A DNA stretch of 64,000 nt from Tetraselmis striata (GCA_006384855.1 VCJN01003035.1:56191-120190), one strand, 5' to 3'. Shown: positions 48,055-57,784, numbered from the stretch's first letter. Notes: generated by a model from the sequence alone, not told the origin. Made by a program: numbers and translations.

Positions 48055-49636
48055 TTGACAGACCATAAATAACATTTCGGCGTTTTATAAAGTTGGGCTG
48101 TAAATCAATGCGTTGGAAAGCGCGGGTCACGGGCGTTTCATCGCACTAATTTACAGCCCAATTTGATAAAACGTCGAAATCTTGTGAATTAAAACGTGAT
48201 TGCAATATTACTGCGTCTTCCAGGGCGAACAGCCAGTTTGCAAATGTCACATGCAGCCCGCTAGCTGACCATAGACTCTAAACCATGCGCCGCGTGGCAT
48301 GGGTAAGGTGGCCAACACATGTATCTCGGCAACCATGGGAGAAAAACACGGTTCTTTATGTCCGAATGTCGGCGTGCCGTGCGCTCAAACCGTTCACAGC
48401 CCGGCCGTAAAGCACTTGCTACACTGGTAGTGCCGCATAACAGGCGCTGCGCGCGCGACACTCGCCGTCGCATTGGCCCTAGCATACCATGTGCACGCTC
48501 TTTCATGTTTATCCTCGCAATGGCTGCAACGGCGTAGACCATGTGTGGGTTTACCGACTAAAAGCGACCGAACCCAAATCATACCCGTAAAAACAGGCAG
48601 AGACTTTTGTGGGCTGCTGTACCTAAGAAATACTGACCGCCACCTTTGAATATCCGCAAGTACCTGTATGGGTAGTTGCTAAAAATATCTGCGCCATGCT
48701 TCTGTTCGACCCTGCTGCATCCTTATCTCCAGCATAGCCAAACAGTAGTATGACCAACTAGTATTTACCAAATCAGTATTTGTCTTTTGAAAGTGACAGC
48801 AACTGGAACATCACTTCCACATCAACTGTTAATAGTTTCGTATTGTGCTATCTATCGTGTGCTGTACATTTATTGCCCTGCAAATTGCAATATCATTCTT
48901 GACTTGTGATATATAGTTTTTTTCAGTTCCCATCAGACGGGTATTGAGGCATTCAGCATCAACCAATTACTGGTGCAAAATTAAAACATAGCACCCTTAC
49001 AAGGTGTAGTTCAGCCCTCCTTCAAGGCTGCGTCTTGCTTTCAAACGCATATGCCTGTAATGTGACAGCTACCGGTTTCGCATCGCGTTCTCCTGAATCT
49101 TAGAAAACGACAACCGTAGGTGCTGAGAATTAGTCTCTGCCACAGTTCTTGCAGGTCTCGTCAGTTTCGTCACTGCGCCGCCTTGGCCAGTATGTCCTCT
49201 CTCCCCTGTAATCGACCGACGACTGGGATGTATCGTACGTGTGCCAGCCATGTGTACGTCTCGCCATAGATTTGGGCTTGGTAAACTTGCATGTCACGAC
49301 TCCTTGGGTCCTGATATGTCACGCAAACGACCTCAACATATCAGTGCATGCGTATCGATGTCAAGTACAAAGCGCACAATGTTTCAATTGGCACTATGCG
49401 GTGCCTGTGGGGTTCACTTCACGAGGGAACTTTCAGGGGGAGTACCTGGGCGAGTTTCTGTCGATAGCAAAGAAAATGCGGTTGTCGAAAATCTGTATGC
49501 CCTCGATCCCATTCTTCTGAGACACAAACACCACAGCAATCAACAATCTACGGCGTTATCAACATCTACAGTGATATCCATTGACAAACTCACTGAATGA
49601 GGCATTGACTATGCAGCGCTTTTATTCGTCATCAGG
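46485..49636. other. intergenic stretch with a hairpin and a G-run
   Basis: No gene is supported. It contains GATATATTACTAG-type short repeats at 46.70-46.78 kb, two TAGCGACTAC motifs (46683 and 46971), a ~30-nt G homopolymer at 48022-48051 and the imperfect hairpin at 48073-48181. From 48.6 to 49.1 kb the DNA is AT-rich. Confidence 0.4.
48073..48181. repeat. 33-bp imperfect inverted repeat with 43-nt loop
   Basis: The arms 48073-48105 and 48149-48181 pair at about 28 of 33 positions (shared: GGGCTGTAAAT / ATTTACAGCCC and CGTTTTAT / ATAAAACG). It sits 20 nt after a poly-G run. It may be a MITE remnant, a structured RNA or a cruciform. Confidence 0.65.
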
Positions 49637-51056
49637 TCAGATAACAGAGGTGTATTTTGCGATGAATGCGTTGAGATTCCGCACCATTGGTATGCCATCA
49701 ACAGCCCCTGACAAGAGTTCGAATGGCTCCGTTAAGGTGACATCATTATCCTTGCCCTGCTCCACCAGGTACGGGTCCACGTAGACAGCTGCATTATTTT
49801 GCTCAGAACCTACAAGCTGTAGGAGGCACAACGCGATATTCAGACAGCAAGCCGTGTGCATGCAATTCGTTCATAGCATTACCAACTGCCCGTAGGCCGG
49901 ACAAGATGCAGATATCCGTGCATCTAATCGCCTTACCAGTGCACCGTAGGCTCCGTCTTGCACTTTGAAGGTTGGATCTGCACATAGCAAGCACGACAAA
50001 ACCCACAAAATGTCAGACAAAAGGTCTACGTGCTTGCTTGCTTGTAAACAAAAGGCAGGGGAGGGGAGACAATGTGTATGCTAAATCCTGGCAGGAATTC
50101 TCACCAAACTCCATCATGTCAATCTCGACGCTGAAGTGCGCCTCAAAGTCATTGCAGACAGCTGGAAGACTCCAATCTGCCAGAGGGATCTTGCAAGCTT
50201 GGATGTTTTTTGTTTGTGTGCCCATGAAAAGTGTCCCAATGTAAATATCATTGTACAGGTCTGGTACAAAAGCCAGACCCTCCAAGCCCCGCGGGTACCG
50301 CGGAATGCGGAACTTGGCAGCTGTTGCCCGATCAGACCTCTGCGGACCATCCCCAAGCTTAGTGGTGTCAACCAGGTAGACCACTGGCTCTGCGTAGTTT
50401 TCCTCAACTGTCATGATGTAATGCTTTAAGTTGCTGAGGATCCGCCAGTTCTTGTGCCACCTCCTGTCATCACGGTCTGGCTCTGGCAGATCAAAGTCCA
50501 GACCTGCAGCTGCCTCAGCGTCACCACGGCCAAGGCTGAGTTTGGAACCCTTGTAACAGCCTGAGATATGATATTCGTAATCACCAATATCGGTGCGCGT
50601 TTCGTTCAGGTGCATGATGTATTCCTGGCCAACCGCATACAACTTCCCGATGCTGGGTTGGTACACCAACCCACTGGGGTTGATAAGGTGCCCGCACGTC
50701 GCCATGATGTCGTCCATAGTCACGATTGACTTGCAGCTGCAAACAAATAGTGCATGTGAGAGCCCGGAACCAATACGATACAGCCTGCCGGTGAGCAAAC
50801 GGGCGGGAGAGGGGGTCGAGGGGAAAGGCGGGCAGGTTTAAGTTGCGTTGGGACTCCGGACATCAGACACTGCGAAGTGTGGCACATACTCTGTGTATTC
50901 GACAGGGGCGAAGCCTTCCCTGACGTTCTCGCGTGATGATAGCTCCCTGGATGCCGTTCCATGGAGGCAGGCCAACAGCACGAGCGCCGCGTACAGGGAC
51001 CGCCGTGCAAAGCGGCTGGTTGTATGCGCGAGCAGTGGGAGCTTCGCGGCCGCCAT
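49637..51056 (-). CDS. predicted secreted beta-propeller-like protein, 4 exons, ~345 aa
   Basis: The function is unknown. Exons: 51056 to about 50867 (donor uncertain), about 50736-50105, 49977-49937, 49816-49637; the last two junctions have clean GT..AG sites and phase. Exon 1 gives a leader with a hydrophobic core (SLYAALVLLACLHGTAS), a probable signal peptide. The body has NPSGLVYQPSIGKLYAVGQ near the start, GLEGLAFVPDLYNDIYIGTL in the middle and GALLVGSEQNNAAVYVDP near the end. This recurring small-hydrophobic/GLxF pattern resembles blades of SdiA-regulated or esterase-like-phytase beta-propellers. A tiny 41-nt exon 3 (PTFKVQDGAYGAL) restores the frame between exons 2 and 4. Fold assignment is by pattern only, and no catalytic residues can be named. 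An ER or extracellular location follows from the leader. Confidence 0.7.
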
Positions 51057-51649
51057 ATTGTACCGCTGGCACCGATACCCGCGGGTAACGCCGGCGCGAA
51101 GCTCCCGGGAGTATAATGCGCTTGCAACGGAGGTGGGGATGCTGGCAGCCAGATTCCTAGTCGAGGGCGAGCAAATGGCGGCGGCGGCGGTATCACCGAC
51201 CGTTGCCGCGTTGCGGGGCGTCGTGGAGTCTAGTTTCCCAAGAGAAAAACGGTTTTTACCGTTCAGACTGTTGCTCAGCTGCCACGCAGCCCCAGCGTGC
51301 ACTGCTGTCGAAACGGTCCGCCACGACCGCACAGTGGAATTGCTCCCAGAACAAAACAACTAGCGACTAACGCCTCTCGAGATATGTTTCGATTCGAAAG
51401 GCAGCACTAGGCGGCAATGGGTAATGAGAGTTCTCACAGCAACAGCTACCGTTGGCGCTGTGCCGCTGTAGACCGACTGTGGCAAATGATGCTGGCCCTT
51501 AGCGAGTAGTTAGCGATAAATGGTCCATGATCCCTGTTTTACTCGCTACCCTCACCTGCATAGATTGAAAAAGAATGCCGTCGAGCATTCCGGGCGGCGG
51601 GCTCCGCGCCCGTGCGCGCGGTCGTTCCGAACACTCCCCGTACGGGTAT

Positions 51650-52909
51650 TGATCTAAACTAGTTTATGGGGTTTCCATCCTTGAACTAACCGCTTTTTAG
51701 CTATAGCTAAAAACTTTTATGTATACAAGTGCTGCTCAGTGGTACGGGAACTAGTAACTGTTGTTGCGCCCTTGTTGGGTGCAGCACGAGTAGACAGAAA
51801 AGCAGCCAGAACAGCTGAGCCTGCCATCTTCCAGTTTTCGCTGCGTTCCACGCAGCGATGTAAAAACTGTCTCGTAACCCGTTGCGAGCAAGGTCACCCC
51901 AGGTTGTTCAAGACCACACCCGGCTCGCCATCCGAGTGTGATATTCTCGTCCGTACGTCCGTGCGTTACCATGTCAGATGGAGAAGAACCCGTCGCTGAG
52001 CCGACGTTGCAGTCGCTGAACGCAGATATGAGGGCCCAGTCTTCATTACTGCGAGAGCTGGCTACAGCTGTGGCACAATTGACGGCTCGTGATCGCGTTG
52101 TTGATGGAGAAGGGGCACATGGCTCCGGCTCAGGGCAGCGCTTCGCGGGACAGCCGACAGGCAGCGGGGGAGCCGCAGAGCGCCCCGACTTGCTAGAGCT
52201 AGCCCAGAGCGGCCGTGTCGGAGCAAAATCCGTGAGTGCCGAGGATGATTACCTCGCGGTGCCAGAGCTACTGCAGAGAGCAGAGTCTGGTTACGAGGCC
52301 GTTCGACCGGTCAGCCGAGTGCCTGGACTTTTCCCTTTGAGCACCGACCTAACGAACGAGTACCTCAAGCAGGATGACCGGCGTCTGCCGGCCCAGGAGG
52401 AGTACTTGTGGATGTCGTGTTTCGGGGCCCACATGGCCGCCCTTTTCGTGGCGCTCGACGAGCTGCTACCTTACGTCCCCGCCACTAACCAGGACTTCAC
52501 CCCCTACCTCGCGAGAGCTCGGAATCACGCCGAGGCCATCGACAAGGCGTTTCGTTTTCGTCTAGCCTTCCTGCGGAAACTGAATGAGATCAAGCGGGTA
52601 CACGGTGACCAAGGTGTTCTGGACGTGCTGCGAGCTCAGCATTTTCAGCCTGCTTCGGAGCATTTGGGTTCTGCGATTTTTGGGGACCTCATGAGGGACT
52701 ACGAGCGTCGTGTCTTCGAGGCGACCGTTGCCAGCAGCGCCAAGGCGACCGCTACTTCTCGAGTAGCGGCTGCAGCTGCAGGTCGCGGGCGTGGGCGAGG
52801 ACGTGGCGGCGGACGTGGACGTGGCCGCGAAGGTGAGCACGAGTGACGGTGTGGGGCGCCGCTCGTCGGAGCTGCAGGAGCCTTGCGAGGCCACCTTTCG
52901 GTGACCGCC
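51650..52909 (+). repeat. left inverted arm, 1260 bp
   Basis: It pairs with 54545-55782. In the shared region positions mirror at a constant coordinate sum of 107454, so there are no indels across the Gag ORF. Confidence 0.93.
51971..52846 (+). CDS. Gag-like protein, left arm, 291 aa
   Basis: The ATG at 51971 (context TACCATGTCAG) opens a protein beginning MSDGEEPVAEPTLQSLNADM. A heptad-like helix (LLRELATAVAQLTA) comes next, then a Gly/Ser linker and a helical core: CFGAHMAALFVALDELLPY, NHAEAIDKAFRFRLAFLRKL and SAIFGDLMRDYERRVFEA. The C-terminus is an RG-rich nucleic-acid-binding type tail (GRGRGRGGGRGRGRE), ending EHE before UGA. N-terminal coiled coil, helical core and basic RG tail match Gag architecture in DIRS-type elements, and a decayed relative sits at 56.8-57.8 kb. 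Downstream, the same frame stays open into the recombinase after the single stop. A strong donor (AAG|GTGAGC) lies at 52833, 12 nt before the stop. No zinc knuckle is present. Confidence 0.75.
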   Translation: MSDGEEPVAEPTLQSLNADMRAQSSLLRELATAVAQLTARDRVVDGEGAHGSGSGQRFAGQPTGSGGAAERPDLLELAQSGRVGAKSVSAEDDYLAVPELLQRAESGYEAVRPVSRVPGLFPLSTDLTNEYLKQDDRRLPAQEEYLWMSCFGAHMAALFVALDELLPYVPATNQDFTPYLARARNHAEAIDKAFRFRLAFLRKLNEIKRVHGDQGVLDVLRAQHFQPASEHLGSAIFGDLMRDYERRVFEATVASSAKATATSRVAAAAAGRGRGRGRGGGRGRGREGEHE

Positions 52910-54490
52910 GCAAGACGCACCCTTGCAGCTCAACGGCGGAATGAGCGCCCTGTGTCAGGACCTGACCCCCCCACCTTACAGACTTCATTTAGACCTTCCT
53001 CGGTGCGGCGCTTCTTACAGCTACAGCCGAGCGCGGCTCAACCATCCGCACGCCTGCACATGGCGGCTCAACCATCCGCCTTTCTTACAACCCCATCTCT
53101 GCGTTCGTCGGTTGTTACACTACGTGTTACAACCGGTTCGCAACGACCAAGTTTCGCGCGTGTACGTTACGCACGTGACAGGCGCTTTGAGCGCGAAGGG
53201 CGCGCGGGGCGGCCCTCTTACCTGAACCTAGCCCCGCAAACCCGTACTGGAGCTACTGCAAACCCGTCCAGCAACTACCGGCCAACCGCCGGGAACCTAA
53301 CCGTTGCTGCCGAGTACTTTGCGAACAGTAGCCGTGTCGGTGGAACTCTGTCAGTAATTGACGAGCCCGCAGCTATCGCTCCATGGGCTGCGTCACTGCG
53401 ATCTCGACTGCAGGACGCGTTCGGCTCAGACGAGCTAGGCCAGCGGACGCTCGACCTGCTCTCCAGCTCCCTCAGCGCTCAGACCCTCAAGAGCTACGCC
53501 GGCAGGTTGTCTCAGTTCGCTGAGTTCTGCCACGACTCCGAGAACATCAGCCCGCTGGAAGCGACTACTGCTACTGTTGTTCGGTACGTTGCCTGGATCG
53601 GAGAGCGAGGGCACATCGCAGCTAAATCATTGCAGCCCTACCTGTATGCCATCAACACCTTCTTCGAGCTGCACAACCTCGTCCCGATCGCCAAGGACAG
53701 CCTACACCTCACTTCAGCGAGACGTGGGTTAATGTTGCGTCAGCGCCGACTGGACGCTGCCCCTTTGCGTGTCCCTCTGCCTGCGGATGTAGCTTATCGC
53801 TTCGTCTCAAAGGCCGAGCTAATTGTGTCTGCTCCTTACTCAGAGTCCCACCTCGACTACCGAGCCCTCTTGGCCTCGGTTGTCAACTTCCTGTTCTTTG
53901 CCAGGGGCCTTACTGGCGTCTCCTGTCGAGTGCAAGATGTGCATGTCGACACCTACAACATCACCTTGCAGATCTGCCGCGAGAAGGGTCGCGCTGGCCG
54001 GCGGGGGCCCGGCGACCTGCGCGTACTTCTCCTTCCAGTGTCCGAGCACCCTCGAGTGGCACGTCTCTTGCACCACTTCATCGACAACGTCCAGTCTGTC
54101 CCCCTGGTTACTGTTGGCTTGGCTGCCTCCAACTTCTGGGCTGTCAATGTGGCTGAGCAGTCAAAACCTTGGACTGCGGCTACGATGTCAGACTGGTTGT
54201 CTACAGCAGTCAACCTAGTCAACGCTGCCCCCCCTGCTGGCACTTCCTGGACTTCACACAGTCTACGCAAGGGCGCAGCCTCTGCAGCAAACGCCATCGG
54301 AGCGCCACTGTCCCACATCCGCTACCAAGGCGGTTGGGCCACTAACTCTGATGTCGTTCTGGACTACATCGACCCCAACGTTCTTCCTTCACCTGGCGCG
54401 TGGTTCTTCTTTGGACACATCGCCCCCCTCCGCCACTTCCAAGTCCAACAGGACTCCGCAGCGGTGGCCTTCCCAGTGCCTCCTTCATGA
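52847..54490 (+). CDS. tyrosine recombinase, in frame with Gag
   Basis: This integrase-type enzyme cuts and rejoins DNA through a tyrosine. The frame is open from the base after the Gag stop. The first in-frame ATG is at 53060 (478 codons with stop), so the N-terminal ~70 codons are only made if expressed as a Gag fusion. An N-terminal SAM-like core-binding part is seen (SSSLSAQTLKSYAGRLSQFA and LEATTATVVRYVAWIG). The catalytic domain carries the box A Arg (FLFFARGLTGVSCR), a Lys/Arg-rich beta region (CREKGRAGR), box B H-x-x-R in TSHSLRKGAASAANA, a following Trp (YQGGWATNSD) and the nucleophile Tyr in VVLDYIDPN. All expected catalytic positions are filled, so the enzyme looks competent. The stop codon is TGA at 54488-54490. 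Confidence 0.88.
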   Translation, partial: RCGAPLVGAAGALRGHLSVTAARRTLAAQRRNERPVSGPDPPTLQTSFRPSSVRRFLQLQPSAAQPSARLHMAAQPSAFLTTPSLRSSVVTLRVTTGSQRPSFARVRYARDRRFEREGRAGRPSYLNLAPQTRTGATANPSSNYRPTAGNLTVAAEYFANSSRVGGTLSVIDEPAAIAPWAASLRSRLQDAFGSDELGQRTLDLLSSSLSAQTLKSYAGRLSQFAEFCHDSENISPLEATTATVVRYVAWIGERGHIAAKSLQPYLYAINTFFELHNLVPIAKDSLHLTSARRGLMLRQRRLDAAPLRVPLPADVAYRFVSKAELIVSAPYSESHLDYRALLASVVNFLFFARGLTGVSCRVQDVHVDTYNITLQICREKGRAGRRGPGDLRVLLLPVSEHPRVARLLHHFIDNVQSVPLVTVGLAASNFWAVNVAEQSKPWTAATMSDWLSTAVNLVNAAPPAGTSWTSHSLRKGAASAANAIGAPLSHIRYQGGWATNSDVVLDYIDPNVLPSPGAWFFFGHIAPLRHFQVQQDSAAVAFPVPPS

Positions 54491-54544
54491 CTTGGCGCTA
54501 CCCCTTCTCCGTCAATCCACCGCTCTCTCCGTTCGCTCAAGACT

Positions 54545-55782
54545 GGCGGTCACCGAAAGGTGGCCTCGCAAGGCTCCTGCAGCTCCGACGAGCGGCGCCC
54601 CACACCGTCACTCGTGCTCACCTTCGCGGCCACGTCCACGTCCGCCGCCACGTCCTCGCCCACGCCCGCGACCTGCAGCTGCAGCCGCTACTCGAGAAGT
54701 AGCGGTCGCCTTGGCGCTGCTGGCAACGGTCGCCTCGAAGACACGACGCTCGTAGTCCCTCATGAGGTCCCCAAAAATCGCAGAACCCAAATGCTCCGAA
54801 GCAGGCTGAAAATGCTGAGCTCGCAGCACGTCCAGAACACCTTGGTCACCGTGTACCCGCTTGATCTCATTCAGTTTCCGCAGGAAGGCTAGACGAAAAC
54901 GAAACGCCTTGTCGATGGCCTCGGCGTGATTCCGAGCTCTCGCGAGGTAGGGGGTGAAGTCCTGGTTAGTGGCGGGGACGTAAGGTAGCAGCTCGTCGAG
55001 CGCCACGAAAAGGGCGGCCATGTGGGCCCCGAAACACGACATCCACAAGTACTCCTCCTGGGCCGGCAGACGCCGGTCATCCTGCTTGAGGTACTCGTTC
55101 GTTAGGTCGGTGCTCAAAGGGAAAAGTCCAGGCACTCGGCTGACCGGTCGAACGGCCTCGTAACCAGACTCTGCTCTCTGCAGTAGCTCTGGCACCGCGA
55201 GGTAATCATCCTCGGCACTCACGGATTTTGCTCCGACACGGCCGCTCTGGGCTAGCTCTAGCAAGTCGGGGCGCTCTGCGGCTCCCCCGCTGCCTGTCGG
55301 CTGTCCCGCGAAGCGCTGCCCTGAGCCGGAGCCATGTGCCCCTTCTCCATCAACAACGCGATCACGAGCCGTCAATTGTGCCACAGCTGTAGCCAGCTCT
55401 CGCAGTAATGAAGACTGGGCCCTCATATCTGCGTTCAGCGACTGCAACGTCGGCTCAGCGACGGGTTCTTCTCCATCTGACATGGTAACGCACGGACGTA
55501 CGGACGAGAATATCACACTCGGATGGCGAGCCGGGTGTGGTCTTGAACAACCTGGGGTGACCTTGCTCGCAACGGGTTACGAGACAGTTTTTACATCACT
55601 GCGTGGAACGCAGCGAAAACTGGAAGATGGCAGGCTCAGCTGTTCTGGCTGCTTTTATGTCTACTCGTGCTGCACCCAACAAGGGCGCAACAACAGTTAC
55701 TAGTTCCCGTACCACTGAGCAGCACTTGTAGCTAAAAAGCGGTTAGGTCAAGGATGGAAACCCCATAAACTAGTTTAGATCA
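54545..55782 (-). repeat. right inverted arm, 1238 bp
   Basis: It is the reverse complement of 51650-52909 without the 22-nt insertion. The Gag proteins of the two arms are identical in sequence. Confidence 0.93.
54608..55483 (-). CDS. Gag-like protein, right arm (inverted copy), 291 aa
   Basis: It is identical to the left-arm Gag over its full length and starts from the mirrored ATG. It runs convergently toward the recombinase gene. After its UGA the frame stays open across the arm boundary but stops nine codons into the unique centre, so this copy cannot give a Gag-recombinase fusion. It is intact with no silent decay visible, which implies a recent origin, gene conversion between arms, or an assembly duplication. 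Confidence 0.75.
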   Translation of the reverse strand: MSDGEEPVAEPTLQSLNADMRAQSSLLRELATAVAQLTARDRVVDGEGAHGSGSGQRFAGQPTGSGGAAERPDLLELAQSGRVGAKSVSAEDDYLAVPELLQRAESGYEAVRPVSRVPGLFPLSTDLTNEYLKQDDRRLPAQEEYLWMSCFGAHMAALFVALDELLPYVPATNQDFTPYLARARNHAEAIDKAFRFRLAFLRKLNEIKRVHGDQGVLDVLRAQHFQPASEHLGSAIFGDLMRDYERRVFEATVASSAKATATSRVAAAAAGRGRGRGRGGGRGRGREGEHE

Positions 55783-56790
55783 AACACAGTACTCGCGGTA
55801 CAACGTGTACATACCTGTAGTCGCGGTACGACCGGTACCTATTGTACCGACTACCGAGTACCTGTAGCGAGCTTATATGTAATTATATTGTACCGCGTCA
55901 TCGCGAGTAGTACGAGGCAAGGTAATGAATAATAATATACCTGTAGTCGCTATGGTTACCTGAGCTAGCTGCAGAAGGCGATCAGGAAACCAAAAGGCAA
56001 GGTAATAAATAAAGGTAGCGAGTACCCGTCGTCCCGTCGTCGCGGCGGCGGTCGCGGCGCTCGCACTGTGCGCATGCGGTATAATATGATATCTATTACT
56101 TAAAATTTTATTGGTGGTCTTTAAGGTGTTGGCGCGGACACCCATTCTAACTACAGACATAGTTCGAGATATTACCGTCAATATTTCCTCACCATTAGCA
56201 GGTGTGTATGTATGTATGCACATGCTGACATCAATCGCGGATTTTGTATGGGAAATTCCTGGCGGGTACAAAATATGAAACGAACTACAGGTAGCAACTA
56301 TCCAGAGCACGGATTTTGGCGGTTTGAATATGGCCTTGCTGCAGTCTGAGGCCCCCGCGGCGTTTATTCTGCGCAATCGGTTGTCCTGCCAAAGCTTGTA
56401 CGGGAGTACGGGCCCGCCCTCGGCCCCTTGTACGAGGCGGTTGGCGCCGAGGTGTCGTCCGTGCTTTGCCATATGCATAATGGGCGCGCGAGACGCGCCG
56501 CGTATACGAGACTGTACGGGCCCTTACCACGTTACCGCAAGCAGATGTGCAGCGCGCACGCGCCGCGTACGGGCACGCCCACGAGATCTTCGAGTTATTT
56601 ACGGTCGGTGAGAGACTGAGAGAGACGCCTTGTAGAGAGACGCCCCGGTAGAAAGGCGTGCGTGGGCGCCGCGCCAAAGAAAGGCAGCGGCACTCCCTCG
56701 CGAACCCACTGGAGCACGCGCCCGCTTGCTCCGATTCGCCGCCACTCCCGCCAGTTCTGCCGCACGCGATGGCGCAGAAACGTGGAAGGG
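55783..56790. other. repeat-rich intergenic stretch
   Basis: It contains CCTGTAGTCGC motifs (near 55814 and 55939), a short dispersed repeat (55962-56008), a GTATGTATGTATGCA tract near 56205 and GC-rich DNA from 56400. Overlapping ORFs on both strands at 56285-56677 show no domain. Confidence 0.4.
55962..56008 (+). repeat. dispersed short repeat B, copy 2
   Basis: It matches 6823-6870: GAGCTAGCTGCAGAAGGCG, ATCAGGAAAC and AAAAGGCAA. Confidence 0.65.
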
Positions 56791-56820
56791 CGTGCTAGCG
56801 AAGCGGAACGGCGGGCCGCA

Positions 56821-57784
56821 CCGTCAGGCCTTGCCCTTGCCCTTGCCCTTGTCGGCGTCGTCGGTTGTGGGGCGGAAGTCTGGGTGCGGGCGGCGTCCGG
56901 AGGGCCGGCGCCGGCGCGATCTGGATGGTGGCTCGTCGTCGTCCTCCTCCTCCTCGTTGAGGTCTACCGAAGCGCTGTTGTACGGCTGCCTTTGCCGCCG
57001 CCGTGACGATGTACTCGGCCTCGCGGCGCAAAAGCTCGTCGCTGAGCCGCGCCACTGCTTCCGAACCGTAGTCCGCGAAACCGGGTTTGAGGAGGCTGCG
57101 GCGAACCACTTGTGCGACTGTCTTGGTCCGCGCATCCGCATCGTTCGACTCGTAGAGGCGGATAAACGCCAGGAAGTCGCGCCGGTGTTTATTTGAGACG
57201 TCGTAGGCCGCCACGCCCGCTTCAAGGAGGCGAAGGTCCTCCTCACCAGGGGGCTGCGCCGCGCTCGCCGCTCTCTTAATCGACGCGAGCGCCTCGCAGA
57301 GAGCCGCGTGGGCCACCGCATCGTAGACGCCAAAGCACTATAGAGAGCGGTACTGATCCAAAGTGGCCCAATGCCGATGCGCGATGAGCTGGCGGTGTGT
57401 CTCGTCACATGAGATGTCGTACATCTGGGGAATCAGAGAGAGGCCGGGGCTGGGCTGGACGGAAAAGCCAAGGCCAATTAAATGAGCCCACTCCTCCTAG
57501 ACTAGGGAAGGGGCAGCAGCACTAGGGCCACCGCGGTGGGGCTGGGGCACGGAAACCTACTCTGCGCGAGCCGGTGCGTCGTGCTGGGAACTCGCCGCGG
57601 CAGCGCTACTAGCGGGCGCGCGGGGCTCGGCATGAGTAGAACCACTAGGCCGCTGGAGGTCACTCCGAAGGGCTTCCAGAAGCTCCGTAAGCCCCGCGAA
57701 ACCGGCCTCTAGCGCGGCGATGCGGTCTTCGGCCAGGCCACTAGGGGCGTCACCCGAGTTGTCAGGCATACCGAGCCCTGACAA
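56821..57784 (-). pseudogene. decayed Gag-like gene related to the 51.6-kb element
   Basis: The ATG at 57784 opens an N-terminal part (MSGLGMPDNSGDAPSGLAED) with a helix (IAALEAGFAGLTELLEALRS) and stops at 57557. The downstream core is found again in the 56821-57316 frame: CFGVYDAVAHAALCEALASI, then HRRDFLAFIRLYESNDADAR and ARLSDELLRREAEYIVTAAA, with a basic tail. CFG..., the F-x-FLxxI/L helix and the AAxAKA region line up with the Gag of 51971-52846 at low identity. The break between the parts (57317-57556) has stops and frame changes, so the gene is dead or has an unrecognised intron. No recombinase or RT was found next to it. Confidence 0.55.

Larger units (their letters stand above)
51650..55782. 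mobile_element. tyrosine-recombinase element with 1.24-1.26 kb inverted arms, each encoding Gag
   Basis: The arms 51650-52909 and 54545-55782 are near-identical inverted copies. They differ by a 22-nt insertion in the left arm (TATAGCTAAAAACTTTTATG region at about 51700) and a few substitutions. Outside TGATCTAAAC and inside GTGACCGCC the similarity ends abruptly. Each arm holds a full Gag-like ORF pointing inward. The 1635-bp unique centre is almost entirely the recombinase ORF. There is no RT, RNase H or methyltransferase. DIRS-order elements have Gag, a tyrosine recombinase and inverted ends, but normally also RT and much shorter repeats. This may be a new recombinase-only element, a rearranged DIRS derivative, or a head-to-head insertion. 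Confidence 0.85.
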
